From assembly GCA_963575745.1 (NCBI GenBank), contig CAUYUJ010004336.1, positions 76,001-140,000 on the forward strand: a DNA stretch of 64,000 nt, written 5' to 3'. A model generated the notes under the pieces. That model ran no database searches. It was not told the DNA's origin and worked only from the letters and a program-made list of their open reading frames with translations. The stretch is from Prorocentrum cordatum (lineage: Eukaryota > Sar > Dinophyceae > Prorocentrales > Prorocentraceae). The translations under genes were made by a program, and so were the position numbers. Below are positions 53,487-63,955 of this stretch, piece by piece (the stretch's first letter is position 1; every line of letters starts with the position of its first letter).

Positions 53487-55010
53487 GAGGAGGAGGAGGA
53501 GGAGGAGGAGGAGGACCTGCTACGTTCGTTAGCAAGTCAGGTTTCAAATGGATTTTGACGGAAAGGCCACCGTCACAAATCGCTGACGCTTTCACTAATG
53601 ATCTGAGGAATGAGTTGCTAAAGCGTTTTGTCCACAAACATTTGTCGGACTGCCCTGGTGATCGAGATATAAAAACCAGGGGCCTGTGGCTCCCCCTCAT
53701 CCAGAGATTTGCCAGGTCTTTAACTCCTCAGCAGCTGCATGTGTATTGCCAAGCTTTGGCACTGTTCCGACTGGGGCCTCCTTGTATCAGTGGGGGTATG
53801 AAGTCTCGGACAAGTGCAGGTGTGGCCGTGAAGACACGAGCTGGCACCGTTTTTGGACTTGCAGCAACCCAGAGGCTGTATGTGCTCGGCAGGAGCATTT
53901 CAGTCAGGAGGTGGTTGACCAGGCCATAGCTGCAGGACCAGACAATTCGTTGCTGTCAAAACTGTGGGTCCCCTGGCCGGATTTGCCCAGTCCCGTGGAG
54001 GACTGGATGCTCAATTTCTTTGATGCGAATGGCGATGCATGCCCTCCCTTTTTCTTTCAGCCATCTGACAAGTTATTTACAGATGGATCCGCCTTCCATG
54101 GAGATAAGGTGGTGCTTGCGTGGGGGGGTCTGTTGTTCACGTGGAGGGCGAGATCTGCAGGCGAGGTGTATGGGCTGCGCTGCCCAGAGAGTTCACGCAA
54201 CATGCGGCGGATGCAGAGCATGGTGCACTAGCACTCAGTGTCCTTCGCCGCGACACCACGCCTGAAATGTGCGAACCTGTAAATATGGACTGTACTAGCC
54301 TCTTTGCGGGAATAAGAAATCACAGCAAGGCCCTCGACGGGGCCAGCCGTCTGAGTTTCTTTTGGCGCGAATTGGCTCGGAAGATAACTGCGAGTCCTGA
54401 GCAAGGCTGGCCTCGTCTGAATAAGATCAAAGCGCATCGGAGTATGAGCTCTGCTGTGGACGATGCCGATAGGGCTGTTATAGCTGGTTCAATTGCCGCA
54501 GACTCCTGGGCTAAGAAGGGATCCCAGGCACATGACCTCAGCCCAGGAGAACCAGATGATTTCAAGCAGGGCGAAGATGAATATACGTCACTCGCCACTG
54601 GCATGCTTTCGGTTTTACTCACTTGGCCCCCTTTTCGAGCAGCAGTTTAAGAATGCCAAGCGCCCATCCCAGGTCAAGGTACCCAAGCCAAAATCTCCCC
54701 ATGACCCTGTACCACACGGCTCAGGGCTTCGGTGCCAGAGATGCTTGAGGATGGTGAATACTGAGTCTATTAGCACCTGCTCCGAGCCCAATCCTGCCTT
54801 GTTGGGGCTCCTGAGGGGTTGTGCTGGGCCCCATCATAAGCTCCATTGGGCTCGGGTGGCAGAGACAGACATTCCTGTAATTTGTTGTGTCGCGTGTGGC
54901 CACTTTGCCAGTGTCGAAGCGAACAAGCTTTTACTTCAGTGTAACCCCCCTTACAAGAGCTCCGAGAGGGCCAAGTTGTTGAGGGGTCGGCTTCCTGGGA
55001 CCAATTATAC
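53487..55010 (+). pseudogene. Decayed LINE fragment: linker Cys motif, RNase H and Cys-rich tail, frameshifted
   Basis: The coding trace moves through several frames, with shifts near 53770, 54175 and 54625. In order it shows a C-x-C-x8-H-x4-C linker (CRCG, HRFWTC, near 53815-53870), RNase H with FTDGSAFHGD (about 54075), an E-containing AADAEHGALAL, VNMDCTSLF, KIKAHRS and AADSWAKKG (to about 54515), and a C-terminal Cys module with RCQRC and CCVACGHFAS (54730-54910). The RT domain is missing, and the left end abuts a GGA tract. Layout parallels the 25.8-28.2-kb LINE, but the sequence is too different to be the same family. It is non-functional. Confidence 0.85.
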
Positions 55011-55379
55011 CCTGGGGCGGTCCTTCCCCCTTTCCTCTCTACCCTTTTTCCCCTCCCTCCCCCCGCCTCTCCCCCTCTCCCCCCACCGCCCCAGGGAGGC
55101 CCAGGCTCTGCCGCCAGCGACCAGATGGCAGGCAGCCAGAGCGCGGACGAGAGCCGCGAGGTGGAGGCACCCCGTCTGCCGCTTGTCGGCGCTCTCAGCC
55201 AGTCAGACGATTCTGACTGATCGTACAGGCGCCAGTTGATCCTGGATTGACTTGGCGCACCTTGGTCATTGAGGTCATTTAGGAGGAGGAGGAGGTGGAG
55301 GAGCAGGAGGGGACCAGGAAGACCAGCTGGCACAGGAGGAGGGAGGAGGAAGGGCGATGAAGGTGAGCAGCAAAAGCCA
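55011..55379. other. No gene seen; short GGA tract
   Basis: A pyrimidine-rich block at about 55020-55095 and GGA-rich sequence at 55280-55350. Confidence 0.5.
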
Positions 55380-56150
55380 CCTCTGGAGTCTTTGGCAGGT
55401 GCCCGTCTTCAGCACTCTCTTGCGACGCCGACACCGAACACGCCTCGAGGGGGCAGCATCCCATTCCCGTGGCGCCCGCGTCGTGGATTGGATGCTGACG
55501 CCAGAGGTCTTGGACCACACGCACATCCTTGACACACTCTCTTGTGACGCCGACACCGAGCACGCCTCGAGAGGCCGGCGTCCCATTCCCATGGCGCCCG
55601 CGTCGTGGATTGGACTTTGACGCCAGAGGTCCTGGACCACAGCGCACGTCCTCAACACACACTCCCTTGACGCCGACACCGAGCACGCCTCGAGGGGGCG
55701 GCATCCCACTCCCGTGGCGCCCGCGTCGTGGATTGGCCTCTGACGCCAGAGGTCCTGGACCACAGCGCACTTCCTCAACACACGCTCCTGCGACGCCGAC
55801 ACCGAGCACGCCTCGAGGGGGCCGGCATCCCACTCCCGTGGCGCCCGCGTCGTGGATTGGATGCTGACGCCAGAGGTCTTGGACCACAGCGCACGTCCCC
55901 AACATACACTCTCTTGCGACGCCGACACCGAGCTCGCCTCGAGGGGGCCGGCATCCCATTTCCATGGCGCCCGCGCCGCGGATTGGACTCTGACGCCAGA
56001 GGTCCTCGACCACAGCGCACGTCCCCAACACACACTCTCCCGTGACGCCGACACCGAGCACGCCTCGAGGGGGCCAGCATCCCACTCCCGCGGCGCCCGC
56101 GTCGTGGGTTGGCCTCTGACGCCAGAGGTCCTTGGAGACCACCAGCGCAG
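55380..56150 (+). repeat. Tandem array, 122-125-bp unit
   Basis: About six units, each with GACGCCGACACCGAGCACGC, CTCGAGGGGG, GTGGCGCCCGCGTCGTGGAT and GACGCCAGAGGTC. Units are close to identical. The long frame through it on either strand reflects the repeat. Confidence 0.96.
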
Positions 56151-56267
56151 AGGGCACCCCCCGACCGGCGCCGCCGCGAGCGGGCTCCCCGGCGCCCGCG
56201 GGCGCGGTCCCGCCGCTGGGGCGCCGCAGCGCAGCGCGCAGCGACCGGCAGGCCGCGCGCCATGGGA

Positions 56268-56765
56268 GCCACGCCTTTGCCCGAGGCCACGCCTGCGTGC
56301 GGCCGTGGCGCAGCTCTCGAGGCCAGGAGGGAGGGGAGGGAGGGACCGCACAGGGACACTGCATTCTGGACGCCACTCTTTGCCCGAGGCCACGCCTGCG
56401 TGCGGCCATGGCGCAGCTCTCGAGGCCAGGAGGGAGGGAGGGAGGGACCGCACAGGGACACTACATTCTGGACGCCACTTTCTGCCCGAGGCCACGCCTG
56501 CGTGCAGCCGTGGCGCAGCTCTCGAGACCGAGAGGAAGGAGGGACCGCACATGGACACTACATTCTGGACGCCACTCTTTGCCCGAGGCCACGCCTGCGT
56601 GCAGCCGTGGCGCAGCTCTCGAGGCCAGGAGGGAGGGGAGGGAGGGACCGCACAGGGACACTGCATTCTGGACGCCACTCTTTGCCCGAGGCCACGCCTG
56701 CGTGCAGCCGTGGCGCAGCTCTCGAGGCCAGGAGGGAGGGAGGGACCGCACAGGGACATTACCTT
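56268..56765 (+). repeat. Tandem array, about 119-bp unit
   Basis: Four and a half units with TTTGCCCGAGGCCACGCCTG, CGTGGCGCAGCTCTCGAGGC, GGGAGGGACCGCACAGGGAC and TTCTGGACGCCACT. It lies 120 bp after the unrelated 122-bp array. Confidence 0.96.
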
Positions 56766-57718
56766 CGAACCCTGTGGCCCAAGATGCCCCCCAGACCCCC
56801 CGAAGTCAATCTTGATGGCGTGGCGACGGGGGGGGGCGTGAGTGGACAGAAATACTCGGACCCCAAAGCACCGCCTTTACCGATGTCGGGGGCGCGGGGG
56901 TGATTTAGAATCTCCCTCGAATGTGTAAGGGTTCGAATATATTGTCCATCTACTGGAGGGAGGGAGGGAGGGAGGGAGGATGATCGAGACCCGAGGGTCG
57001 AGGTTTGCGGGGAGGGGGGTTTTTCCGGCTTCCTCGTCGCCACGGGCCGGCGTCCCCTCGAAGTTCTGGTCGGGGCGCTCCCCCGGAGAGATCCAGGACG
57101 TCGGCTGCGAAGAGGAGGGCTCAGGCGTTCCATTGTCTTTCAGATCAAAGTCTGGGGGTGTTCCAGGCTTTCGGCCTCCAAGGGTCGTCTTCGGGTCAAA
57201 CTGTTCAGGGCAAGGCAAAAAGTTTGCCGCGAATGACTCGAGATGTTTTGGGGGGCGGCCACGCGTCAGAAACAAACACTACATCGGAGGTCTGCGTCCT
57301 CTCCCCCAGGCCCCCTCTCTCTATTCCTCCCCCGTGAGGCACGATCGGGGAGTTGGGGTGGAGCTCGGGGGACGCCAGCTGTACACCAACACCGCTCCCA
57401 GCCAGGCCCATCCTGGGCCCAGAATTGGTGTACGCACACCCCTCCCTGGCCTGGCCAGCATGCACCGATGCTGGGCCTGGAATAGGCATGGCCAGAACTA
57501 GGCTTTTCGTGTCCGGCTGGCACCCTCCCAGGAGTGCCCCTCCTCGAGAGGGGGGGGGATGGAATGGAAAGGAGGGCGAAGGATGGCTGGGAGGGAGACC
57601 TGGGATTGGACCGGGTGCCCCACCCCCACCCGTTCTCGCCGCGCCTCCGCCTCTGCGCCGCTCCCGCCGCCTCTGGCTGCAGCAACGCGCCTCGCAGACT
57701 GCGGGGGCAGAACCGATG
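56766..57718. other. No gene seen
   Basis: Mixed sequence with a short (GGGA)n run at about 56950-56980. Nothing else is recognised. Confidence 0.4.
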
Positions 57719-58942
57719 GACACGGCTTATGTCGGGCGGGTCCCCCTACAGGGGGATTTTCGACGAAAAGTAAAAAATACCCCAAAGATGCCCCAAAAAG
57801 GCAAAACGCGTACCCCAAACAATAGTCCCCGGACTATGTTTGGACTATGTTTAGATTATTGAATCGCTTCGCTCATTCCGCCGGCCCGTGATATGGCATC
57901 GCTGGTTTTTGTCTGTGTGTTCGTTGCCCATGTTGCGCTCTTGGGGGCGGGTGTCGTTCGGACGCGTTGCGTGGGGAGTTTTGATGGTGAAGCAGTTCCC
58001 TGGGGGTCGTCTCTCGATGGGGCGAAATAGAGTCGTCGTCAAGATGCTTCTTTGGGGGGCCTCTTGGGGTCTGTTGAGAGGCCGTTCGGGGGCGCCTGGG
58101 AGACATGTTTGAAGCCTTCTGGGGCTTCTTTTGGGCCTCCTGGGAGTCTCCTGGGGCCTCTTGGCGACATCTTGGGGCCTCTTGGAGGCCTCTTGGGGCC
58201 TCTTTGGGACCTCCTGGGCGCCTTCTGGGACGGAGGGCTCCATTTTTGAGTTCTCGGTATCCCTCCTGAGTCCCTCTTGGGCCCGTCTTGGGGCCTCTTG
58301 GTCCGTCTTGGGCGGCACTTGGGCCGTCTTGAGGGCTCTCTTGGGTCGTTTCGGCGCCGTCTTGGGAGCTTCGTGGGCCGTCTTGGAGCGGTCTTGGGGG
58401 CCTCTTGGGCCGTCTTGGAGCGTCCGGAAGCCGAAAAAGCCAGAACACAAAAAACATCGAAAAAACCAATGAAAATCAACGATTTTGGCCTCTTGGGGCT
58501 CTCTTCGGAGGCCTCTTGGAAGGCTCTTGGGGCGTCTTGGAGGCCTCTTGGGCTGTCTTGGGGGCCTTTTGGGCCGTCTTGGGGTCATCTTCGGCGTCTT
58601 CGAGCGCTCTTTGGGCGTCTCGGGGGCCTCTTGGGCAGTCTTGGGGGCCTCTTCGGGCACTCTGAGCGCGCTCTGGGGAGCCTGAGAGGCCGCACCCAGA
58701 AGGAAAACCATCTCTGAGTAGACTTGGTCGGGCGGCGGTCGGGCGTTGGTCGGGGTACTTTTCGCCGGGGGACCCCCAGGGGCCGCCCCGCGCGTGCGAA
58801 CTAGAAATACTGTTAATACTGTTAACCAGTTACCGGAGATCTTAGCACGCCCTGGCCCGTTGGGCCGGCGAATTTTGGGGGTCTGTTTTGTTTTTCGTCG
58901 AAAATCCTCCTGTAGGGGGACACGCCCGACTTAAGACACGGC
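57719..58942. mobile_element. Family M element, copy M4, enlarged to 1.2 kb with internal family H sequence
   Basis: The left end begins TTATGTCGGGC at 57727 and the right end finishes GCCCGACTTAA at 58934. Both sides carry the perfect 8-bp duplication GACACGGC (57719-57726 and 58935-58942). The outer 120 bp (left) and about 80 bp (right) resemble other family M copies. Between them, about 57890-58720 is family H (GGCCTCTTGG repeats). No transposase is recognised. Either family H inserted into a resident M copy, or the element carried it when it moved. Confidence 0.88.
58020..58720 (+). repeat. Family H inside M4
   Basis: Dense GGCCTCTTGGGG and CCGTCTTGG motifs with an AT-rich island at 58430-58485 that matches the island at 825-895. 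Confidence 0.75.
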
Positions 58943-59139
58943 GCACGGAGCTCCCGTCGCTCTTCGCTGCCCTCGCCCGGCGGGCGGGCCGCCGCGGCGA
59001 TGCAGGCTGCGGCGGTGTGGTTGCCGCCGCCGCCAGCGGCCCGCAGGCGGCTTGGCGGCCTCAACGGCGCTGCCCCCGGATGCCTCCGCGGCCGTGCGGC
59101 TCGTCTGGAGCGCCGAACGCTCAGCGAGAAGCTTGCGGA

Positions 59140-59325
59140 GGAGGCGGAGGAGGGGGAGGGAGGGAGGGTGGGAGGGAGGGAGGGAGGGAGGCAGGGAGGA
59201 GGAGGAGGAGGGAGGGAGGAGGAGGAGGAGGAGGAGGAGGGAGAAGGAGAAGCAGGGGGAGAAGCAGGAGGAGAAACAGGGAGGAGGAGGAGGAGGAGGA
59301 GGAGGAGGAGGAGGAGGAGGAGGGA
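59140..59325. repeat. (GGA/GGGA)n tract
   Basis: GGGA repeats grade into GGA repeats with GAGAAGCAGG interruptions. Confidence 0.95.
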
Positions 59326-59602
59326 GGACCCTCCAGTGCCAGGGATGGCTGGCGCGTGGTTCGGCCTCTGAACAGCGCGGCTTCCCTGGCTCTCCGACAC
59401 CGCCGCGTTCTCTTGACGCGGCTGGCTTCCCATCCTGTGCCGGCCCCAGGGCCCGAGTCGAGGAGTGACCCTCCGCCGCAGTGACCTCGAGTACGGGCCC
59501 GCAGGGGTCCCGACAGCTCTGGCTGGCGCGCTGGGGCTGCGTGGGCTCGGCCTCCCACGCGGCCCCGTCCTGCCCAGCCTCGCTCCTGCGTGCAGCCGCC
59601 CG
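59326..59602. other. No gene seen
   Basis: Short GC-rich spacer. Confidence 0.4.
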
Positions 59603-59700
59603 AGGAGGAGGAGGAGGAGGAGGAGGAGGAGGAGGAGGAGGAGGAGGAAGGAGGAGCAGGAGGAGGCTAAAGAGGAGCAGGAGGAGCAGGAGGAGGCTAA
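59603..59700. repeat. (GGA)n tract
   Basis: GGA repeats ending in a duplicated GGAGCAGGAGGAGGCTAAA segment. Confidence 0.95.
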
Positions 59701-59794
59701 AAAGGCGCGATCTGCTCGGTGCCAGAGAGACCGGAGCCCACGTCGACGCGGCAGGATCGGTCGGAGGTGGATAGACCTCCTACCCTGACACGTC

Positions 59795-59895
59795 AATCAG
59801 CGAAGTGGCCGCTGTCGGTTCGCAAGAGGGCGCCGCGGCCGTCATTTTTCCGGGTCCGGGTCCGTCGGTTTCGGTCCCAGGCCGTTTTCGTTGCA
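59795..59895 (+). repeat. Family Q dispersed repeat, copy 2
   Basis: Counterpart of 38688-38800 (TCGGTTCGCAAGAGGGCGCC, GCGGCCGTCATTTTTCC). It continues with GGTCCCAGGCCGTTTTCG where the first copy has GGCCCCAGGTTGTTTTCA. Confidence 0.6.
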
Positions 59896-60210
59896 TGGAG
59901 GTTCACCAAAGAGAGGCTTGTCCACCGCAGGAGGAACGCCGAAGATTGGCGAAGAGGGCGACAAGTCGGCTGTCGCGAGCTGTCTGCGGCGCCCAGGCCC
60001 GGGGTCGGGGCACGAGGTCTGCTGCAGGCAGCCAGTCACCTGGCGCACTCAATACGCTGGCGCCTCCGGTGCCAGGAGGCGCTGGGAGAGCCAGCTGCGC
60101 GTCAGCGAGTTAGCTGACCCCCCTTCCCATCTGTCGCCCGACCTCAGGAGGGCCCGTCCGATCCGACGACGGCCCGTCCCAAGTCTTCAGGCGCCCAAAT
60201 GTTTCCAATA

Positions 60211-60335
60211 CGGTAGGTTCGAGTCGTATCGACCAGCGGCGACCCCGCCGCCAGCGTTCAACGTTGAACGCCGTTGGCGACACAGCATCGGTCGATGTTG
60301 AACGATCGGACGTTTCGGAAACGGCCGATCGAGGG
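60211..60335 (+). mobile_element. Family G foldback element, copy G3 (right end missing)
   Basis: It begins CGGTAGGTTCGAGTCGTATC and contains the perfect 14-bp palindrome GTTCAACGTTGAAC and GTTGAACGATCGGACGTTTC as in G1 and G2. It breaks off after ACGGCCGATCG, so the terminal inverted repeat has no partner. Confidence 0.75.
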
Positions 60336-61018
60336 CTCCTGTCGTTGGATCCTGGACCCCCGTCCCCGAGGTTGCTTTGGGCAGGCACGCCTGTCATGCC
60401 TGGGGAGACAAGGTCCCAACGGGACGTCCGTAACCGTTCCCTTTAGGGGACCACGTCTGGGTTTCCAAAGAGTTTATCAAAGCGCTTACGCCTTGCATGC
60501 TGGGCCCTCAACAGGGTCATGATCGTGATGGTCTGTGCCATATGTGTGATTTCGCGTTTCGCAATTCCTGGAGAAAAGAGCGCACATGCGAGCCTGTGTC
60601 GAGCGAACTCTTCCCTTCAGGCATCTTGGGGTCCGTGCCACGAGCATACCTGTGCTGTCCTGGTGTCTTTAGCAAAAGGTTACAATGCGCCCTTGCGCCG
60701 CCAGACATTTCGCACCCCCCGATCTTCCTGCTCCCGGAAGGCCGCTGGCTGTCCCCCTGTCGCTCGTTCTTCGGCTGCTGCTCCAGCTGCCAGGAGGCGC
60801 GCCCTGAGAGCGTGGCCGAAACTCCGCCGATCGGTTTCGGCCCCGCGCTCCCGGCGAGGAGAAGCCTCCATGCAGAAGTGAGGCGTGGCCCCGGCTGCCG
60901 GCACCGCCGCACACCCCATCCGCTCTCTCCATCGCGGCAGCGTCTCGGTCCAGGCCGCCCCAGCGCGTCAGCAGAGGGATCGGGCGGGGGGCACGCCCCA
61001 GACGCTCTCCGTGCAGCC
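60336..61018. other. Sequence upstream of the RPLP2 exon
   Basis: No promoter element can be assigned. The frame stays open far upstream of the P2 start, but the translated sequence is unlike any ribosomal protein. An AG at 61015-61016, after a CTCTCCGTGC stretch and just before the ATG, could be a spliced-leader or cis-splice acceptor. Confidence 0.45.
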
Positions 61019-61321
61019 ATGGCGATGAAGTACCTGGGCTCCTACATGCTCGCCGTGCTCGGCGGGAAGGAGAGCCCGACGGCCGAGGACGTGAAGGCCA
61101 TCCTGGAGGCTGGGGGCATCGCGTGCGAGGACGAGATGTTGAACAGGCTTATCGAGCGCATGGCGGGCAAGCAGGTCCACGAGCTCATCGCCGAAGGATC
61201 CACGAAGTTCGCCGCATGCGGCGGCGGCGGCGGCGGAGGTGGAGGCGGCGGGGGCCAGGCTGCCAGCGGGGGCGGCGGCGGTGGTGGCGATGCTGGAGCG
61301 GAGAAGAAGGAGGAGAAGAAG
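61019..61321 (+). CDS. RPLP2: 60S acidic ribosomal protein P2, first coding exon (partial)
   Basis: P2 pairs with P1 on the P0 stalk of the large ribosomal subunit and helps recruit elongation-factor GTPases. The 101 visible residues start MAMKYLGSYMLAVLGG, with SPTAEDVKAILEAGG and LIERMAGKQVHELIAEG, the conserved N-terminal helical domain of P2. A Gly-rich hinge (about 68-90) and the start of the charged region (AEKKEEKK, 94-101) follow. P2 proteins normally add about 10-15 acidic residues ending in GFGLFD or a similar motif. That tail is absent here. AAG is followed by GTCGGT at 61322, a possible phase-0 donor, and the frame then runs into non-homologous residues to a stop at about 61379. 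The start is chosen by homology and the local GCAGCCATGG context. The final exon was not found before 64000, so this is either a gene with a long intron or a 3'-truncated copy. Confidence 0.9.
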
Positions 61322-61355
61322 GTCGGTTCCTCCCCCCACCTTGTCTCGGCTACTC

Positions 61356-61506
61356 GTAAGAGTGACCCTTCGCCAGAGTGAGTGACTTTTGGTGCAGGCC
61401 CCGGTCCCCTCAGTAGCGGCTTGCGCACTTGGAATTAGGCCCCTCGCGGCCCCCTAAAGCCGTGCACCAAAGGTCACTCTTGCCTAGGGCCACTCTTACG
61501 TGCAGC
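61356..61506 (+). mobile_element. Family I inverted-repeat element just after the RPLP2 exon (I3)
   Basis: Arms of about 40 bp start CGTAAGAGTGACCC and end with the near complement, finishing in CACTCTTACGTGCAG. The ends therefore read GTAAGAG to TGCAG, like splice donor and acceptor. The right part resembles family I copy I2 (CGCGGCCC, AAAGCCGTGCACC, AAGGTCACT). Joining the flanks at those sites gives no P2-like tail, so use as an intron is not supported by the protein. Confidence 0.7.
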
Positions 61507-61764
61507 TGCTCATCATCATCATCATTCTCCGTTTCCCCAGACCTAGGCTTCAGGTTATCTATGACGTGGGCTATTGGGGGCTCTCGGCCCACTCCTGGAG
61601 GCCGGTTTGTCGTCCTGGGTCGTTATTTGATTTGTATGGTGGCTCTGGGGCCCGCTATGGGCTTCCAGAGCCCCAGCAGTTGAAGAAACCGCTCATCCCA
61701 ATGGTTCGCCACGATGTCCCGATATGCGTATTGTTGTTGCTGTTGCTCCAGATTCTGCGCCTGA

Positions 61765-62010
61765 TCCTGCTCCTTCTCCTCCTCCTCCTCCTCCTCCTCC
61801 TCCTCCTCCTCCTCCTCCTCCTGCTCCTGCTCCTGCTCCTGCTCCTCTTCCGCCACCCCCGCCACGCCCGCCACCCCCATCTCCTCCCCCTCTCCTCCCC
61901 GCCTCCTCCCAGCCTCCTCCCCGCCTCCTCCCTCCCCCTCCCCACTCTTCCTCCTCCTTCTCCTCCACCTCCTCCTCTTCCTCCTCCTCCTCCCCATCCT
62001 CATCCTCATC
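61765..62010. repeat. (TCC)n tract
   Basis: TCC with CTGCTC and CCCGCCTCC interruptions, downstream of the RPLP2 exon. Confidence 0.95.
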
Positions 62011-62019
62011 CTTTTACAA

Positions 62020-62248
<229 letters not shown>

Positions 62249-62419
62249 GGGTTCGGGTTTGGGTTCGGGGTTGTTTGGGTGGTCATGCAAATTGAATGCG
62301 AATCCAATACAGCTCCGGTACCATAGGAATTGCCTACAGATTCCATTGAAGGCCAAATAGAACTGAATTGAAGTGTGATAGGAATCGTCCCGAGGAGCCA
62401 CAGAGAGATCGTGTACGAA

Positions 62420-63370
62420 AATTAGGGTTCTGATAGTACACGAAGGTGAGGCTTGGAAACCCAAAATTTCGCCGCTCGCTGGAAGGAAAACAATACAGGG
62501 GCTATAGAGCCAATAGTACGCGAAGGCTAGGCTTGGAAACCAATTGTGTAGGCGCCCTATTGGAAACCCAGCGCATGCGAATCGCATTGGCGATCCATTG
62601 CGCGGGAGTCCTATTGGGCATCCGCGGCCCGGGGGTCCAACTGACAACGCGCTGCGCAGGAGAACCCATTGTGTAGAATTTGATCGGAGACCCATGGTAT
62701 AGAAGCCCTAGTGGAAACTTGGCGTGCAAGAAACCGATTGGAAACCCCCATTATTCAAGAAACCATTTGGGAACCATGCGCAGTGGAATCTAAGCGGAAC
62801 TCCATTGCATGGGAAGCTGACAGATTGGATGCCCACTGTGGAATCGTATCGGAGACCCTTTGCGTGGGAAAATTGTTGGGAAGCCCTTGTGTAAGAATCC
62901 TTATTTGAGATCCCGTGTGTCGGAATCCTGGTGGGGCACCATCGCAAAGGAAACCTACTGGAGACCCACTGTGTAGGATTCGTAATGGAAGCCAGTTGTA
63001 TTGGAATCCAAGTTGAAGCTCATTGCATGGGAACCCTATTGGCAACCCATTGTATGCGAATCCTATTGGAGACTCATTGCATGGGAATCCGTTTGGTAAC
63101 TCATTGTATAGGGTTCTTTGGGGAAACCCATTGCGCAGTGGAATCCCTTTGCATAGGAATCCGATTGGACGCCCATCGTATAGGAATCCGGTGGAAACAC
63201 ATTGTATGGGATACGCATTTAAAACCCATCGCATGAGAATCAAATTGGGAACCCGCGGTGCAGGAAGCTAATTGACAGCGCGTTGCGCGGGGATCCTGTT
63301 GGCAACGTGCTGAGCGAAATCCTATTGAAAACACATGGTGTAATAATCGCATTGCAAACCCAGAGCCCCT
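62420..63370 (+). repeat. Degenerate minisatellite, about 26-30-bp period
   Basis: Motifs such as GGAAACCCATTG, TATAGGAATCC and GATTGGA recur in loosely spaced order for nearly 1 kb. Units are strongly diverged, so this is an old array. Confidence 0.8.
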
Positions 63371-63660
63371 GTGCAAGTGCCTTCTCATGCACTTCAGACT
63401 CCGCTGCAAGGATGCGAGACAAACCTGCGTGGGCTCCGAAAACAAAGAAGTTGACGCCGGGGACACAAATGGCTTTTCAGTGGCCGGTGGTGGCGGTTGC
63501 TCCAAGGCCGACGGCGACACGAAGGACCGATTTGTAACCGCCTTTTTTGTTCTTTTTCTAGCGCGAATCAAATACACAGTTTATACAGCGAATAGTGTAC
63601 AAAGGTAGTTACTGGCGCGACGCGCACGAAGGCCAGGTTTGAAACTACAGTTTTCGTAAT
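63371..63660. other. No gene seen
   Basis: Short spacer with one small open frame of unknown relation. Confidence 0.4.
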
Positions 63661-63724
63661 GGAGGAGGGACGCGCGGCGCTGTCTCTTCAAAACGAGGAT
63701 CCAACACCACAGGATGGTTGGGAA
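63661..63724 (+). repeat. Family A 3' end only (A4)
   Basis: A GGAGGAGGGA fragment then GCGCTGTCTCTTCAAAACGA and the terminal hairpin to GGATGGTTGGGAA, with no array upstream. This looks like a 5'-truncated copy of family A. Confidence 0.85.
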
Positions 63725-63727
63725 AAC

Positions 63728-63955
63728 AAAGAAGAGCTTCACGGATTGAGGGCCGTCCGTTTTCAGCACCGCGCACAATTGTTTTGAAAATGTGCAAGAG
63801 ATGTGCGGATTGAGGGCGGCCAGTTTTCAAAATGTGATTATCACTTTAGCGCCGCGCGCATTCGCTTTCAAAATTTGCCAGAGATTCACGGATTGAGGGC
63901 GTTTTTTTTCAAAGTGTGGTTCTCGCTTGAGCGCCGCGCACATTTTTTCAGAATC
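63728..63955 (+). repeat. Family C 83-bp type units (partial copy C5)
   Basis: About 2.5 diverged units with CTTCACGGATTGAGGGC, TTTTCAAAATGTG and TTAGCGCCGCGC. A TCC tract begins at the window edge (63978 onward), as expected for a family C element that continues outside. Confidence 0.75.
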
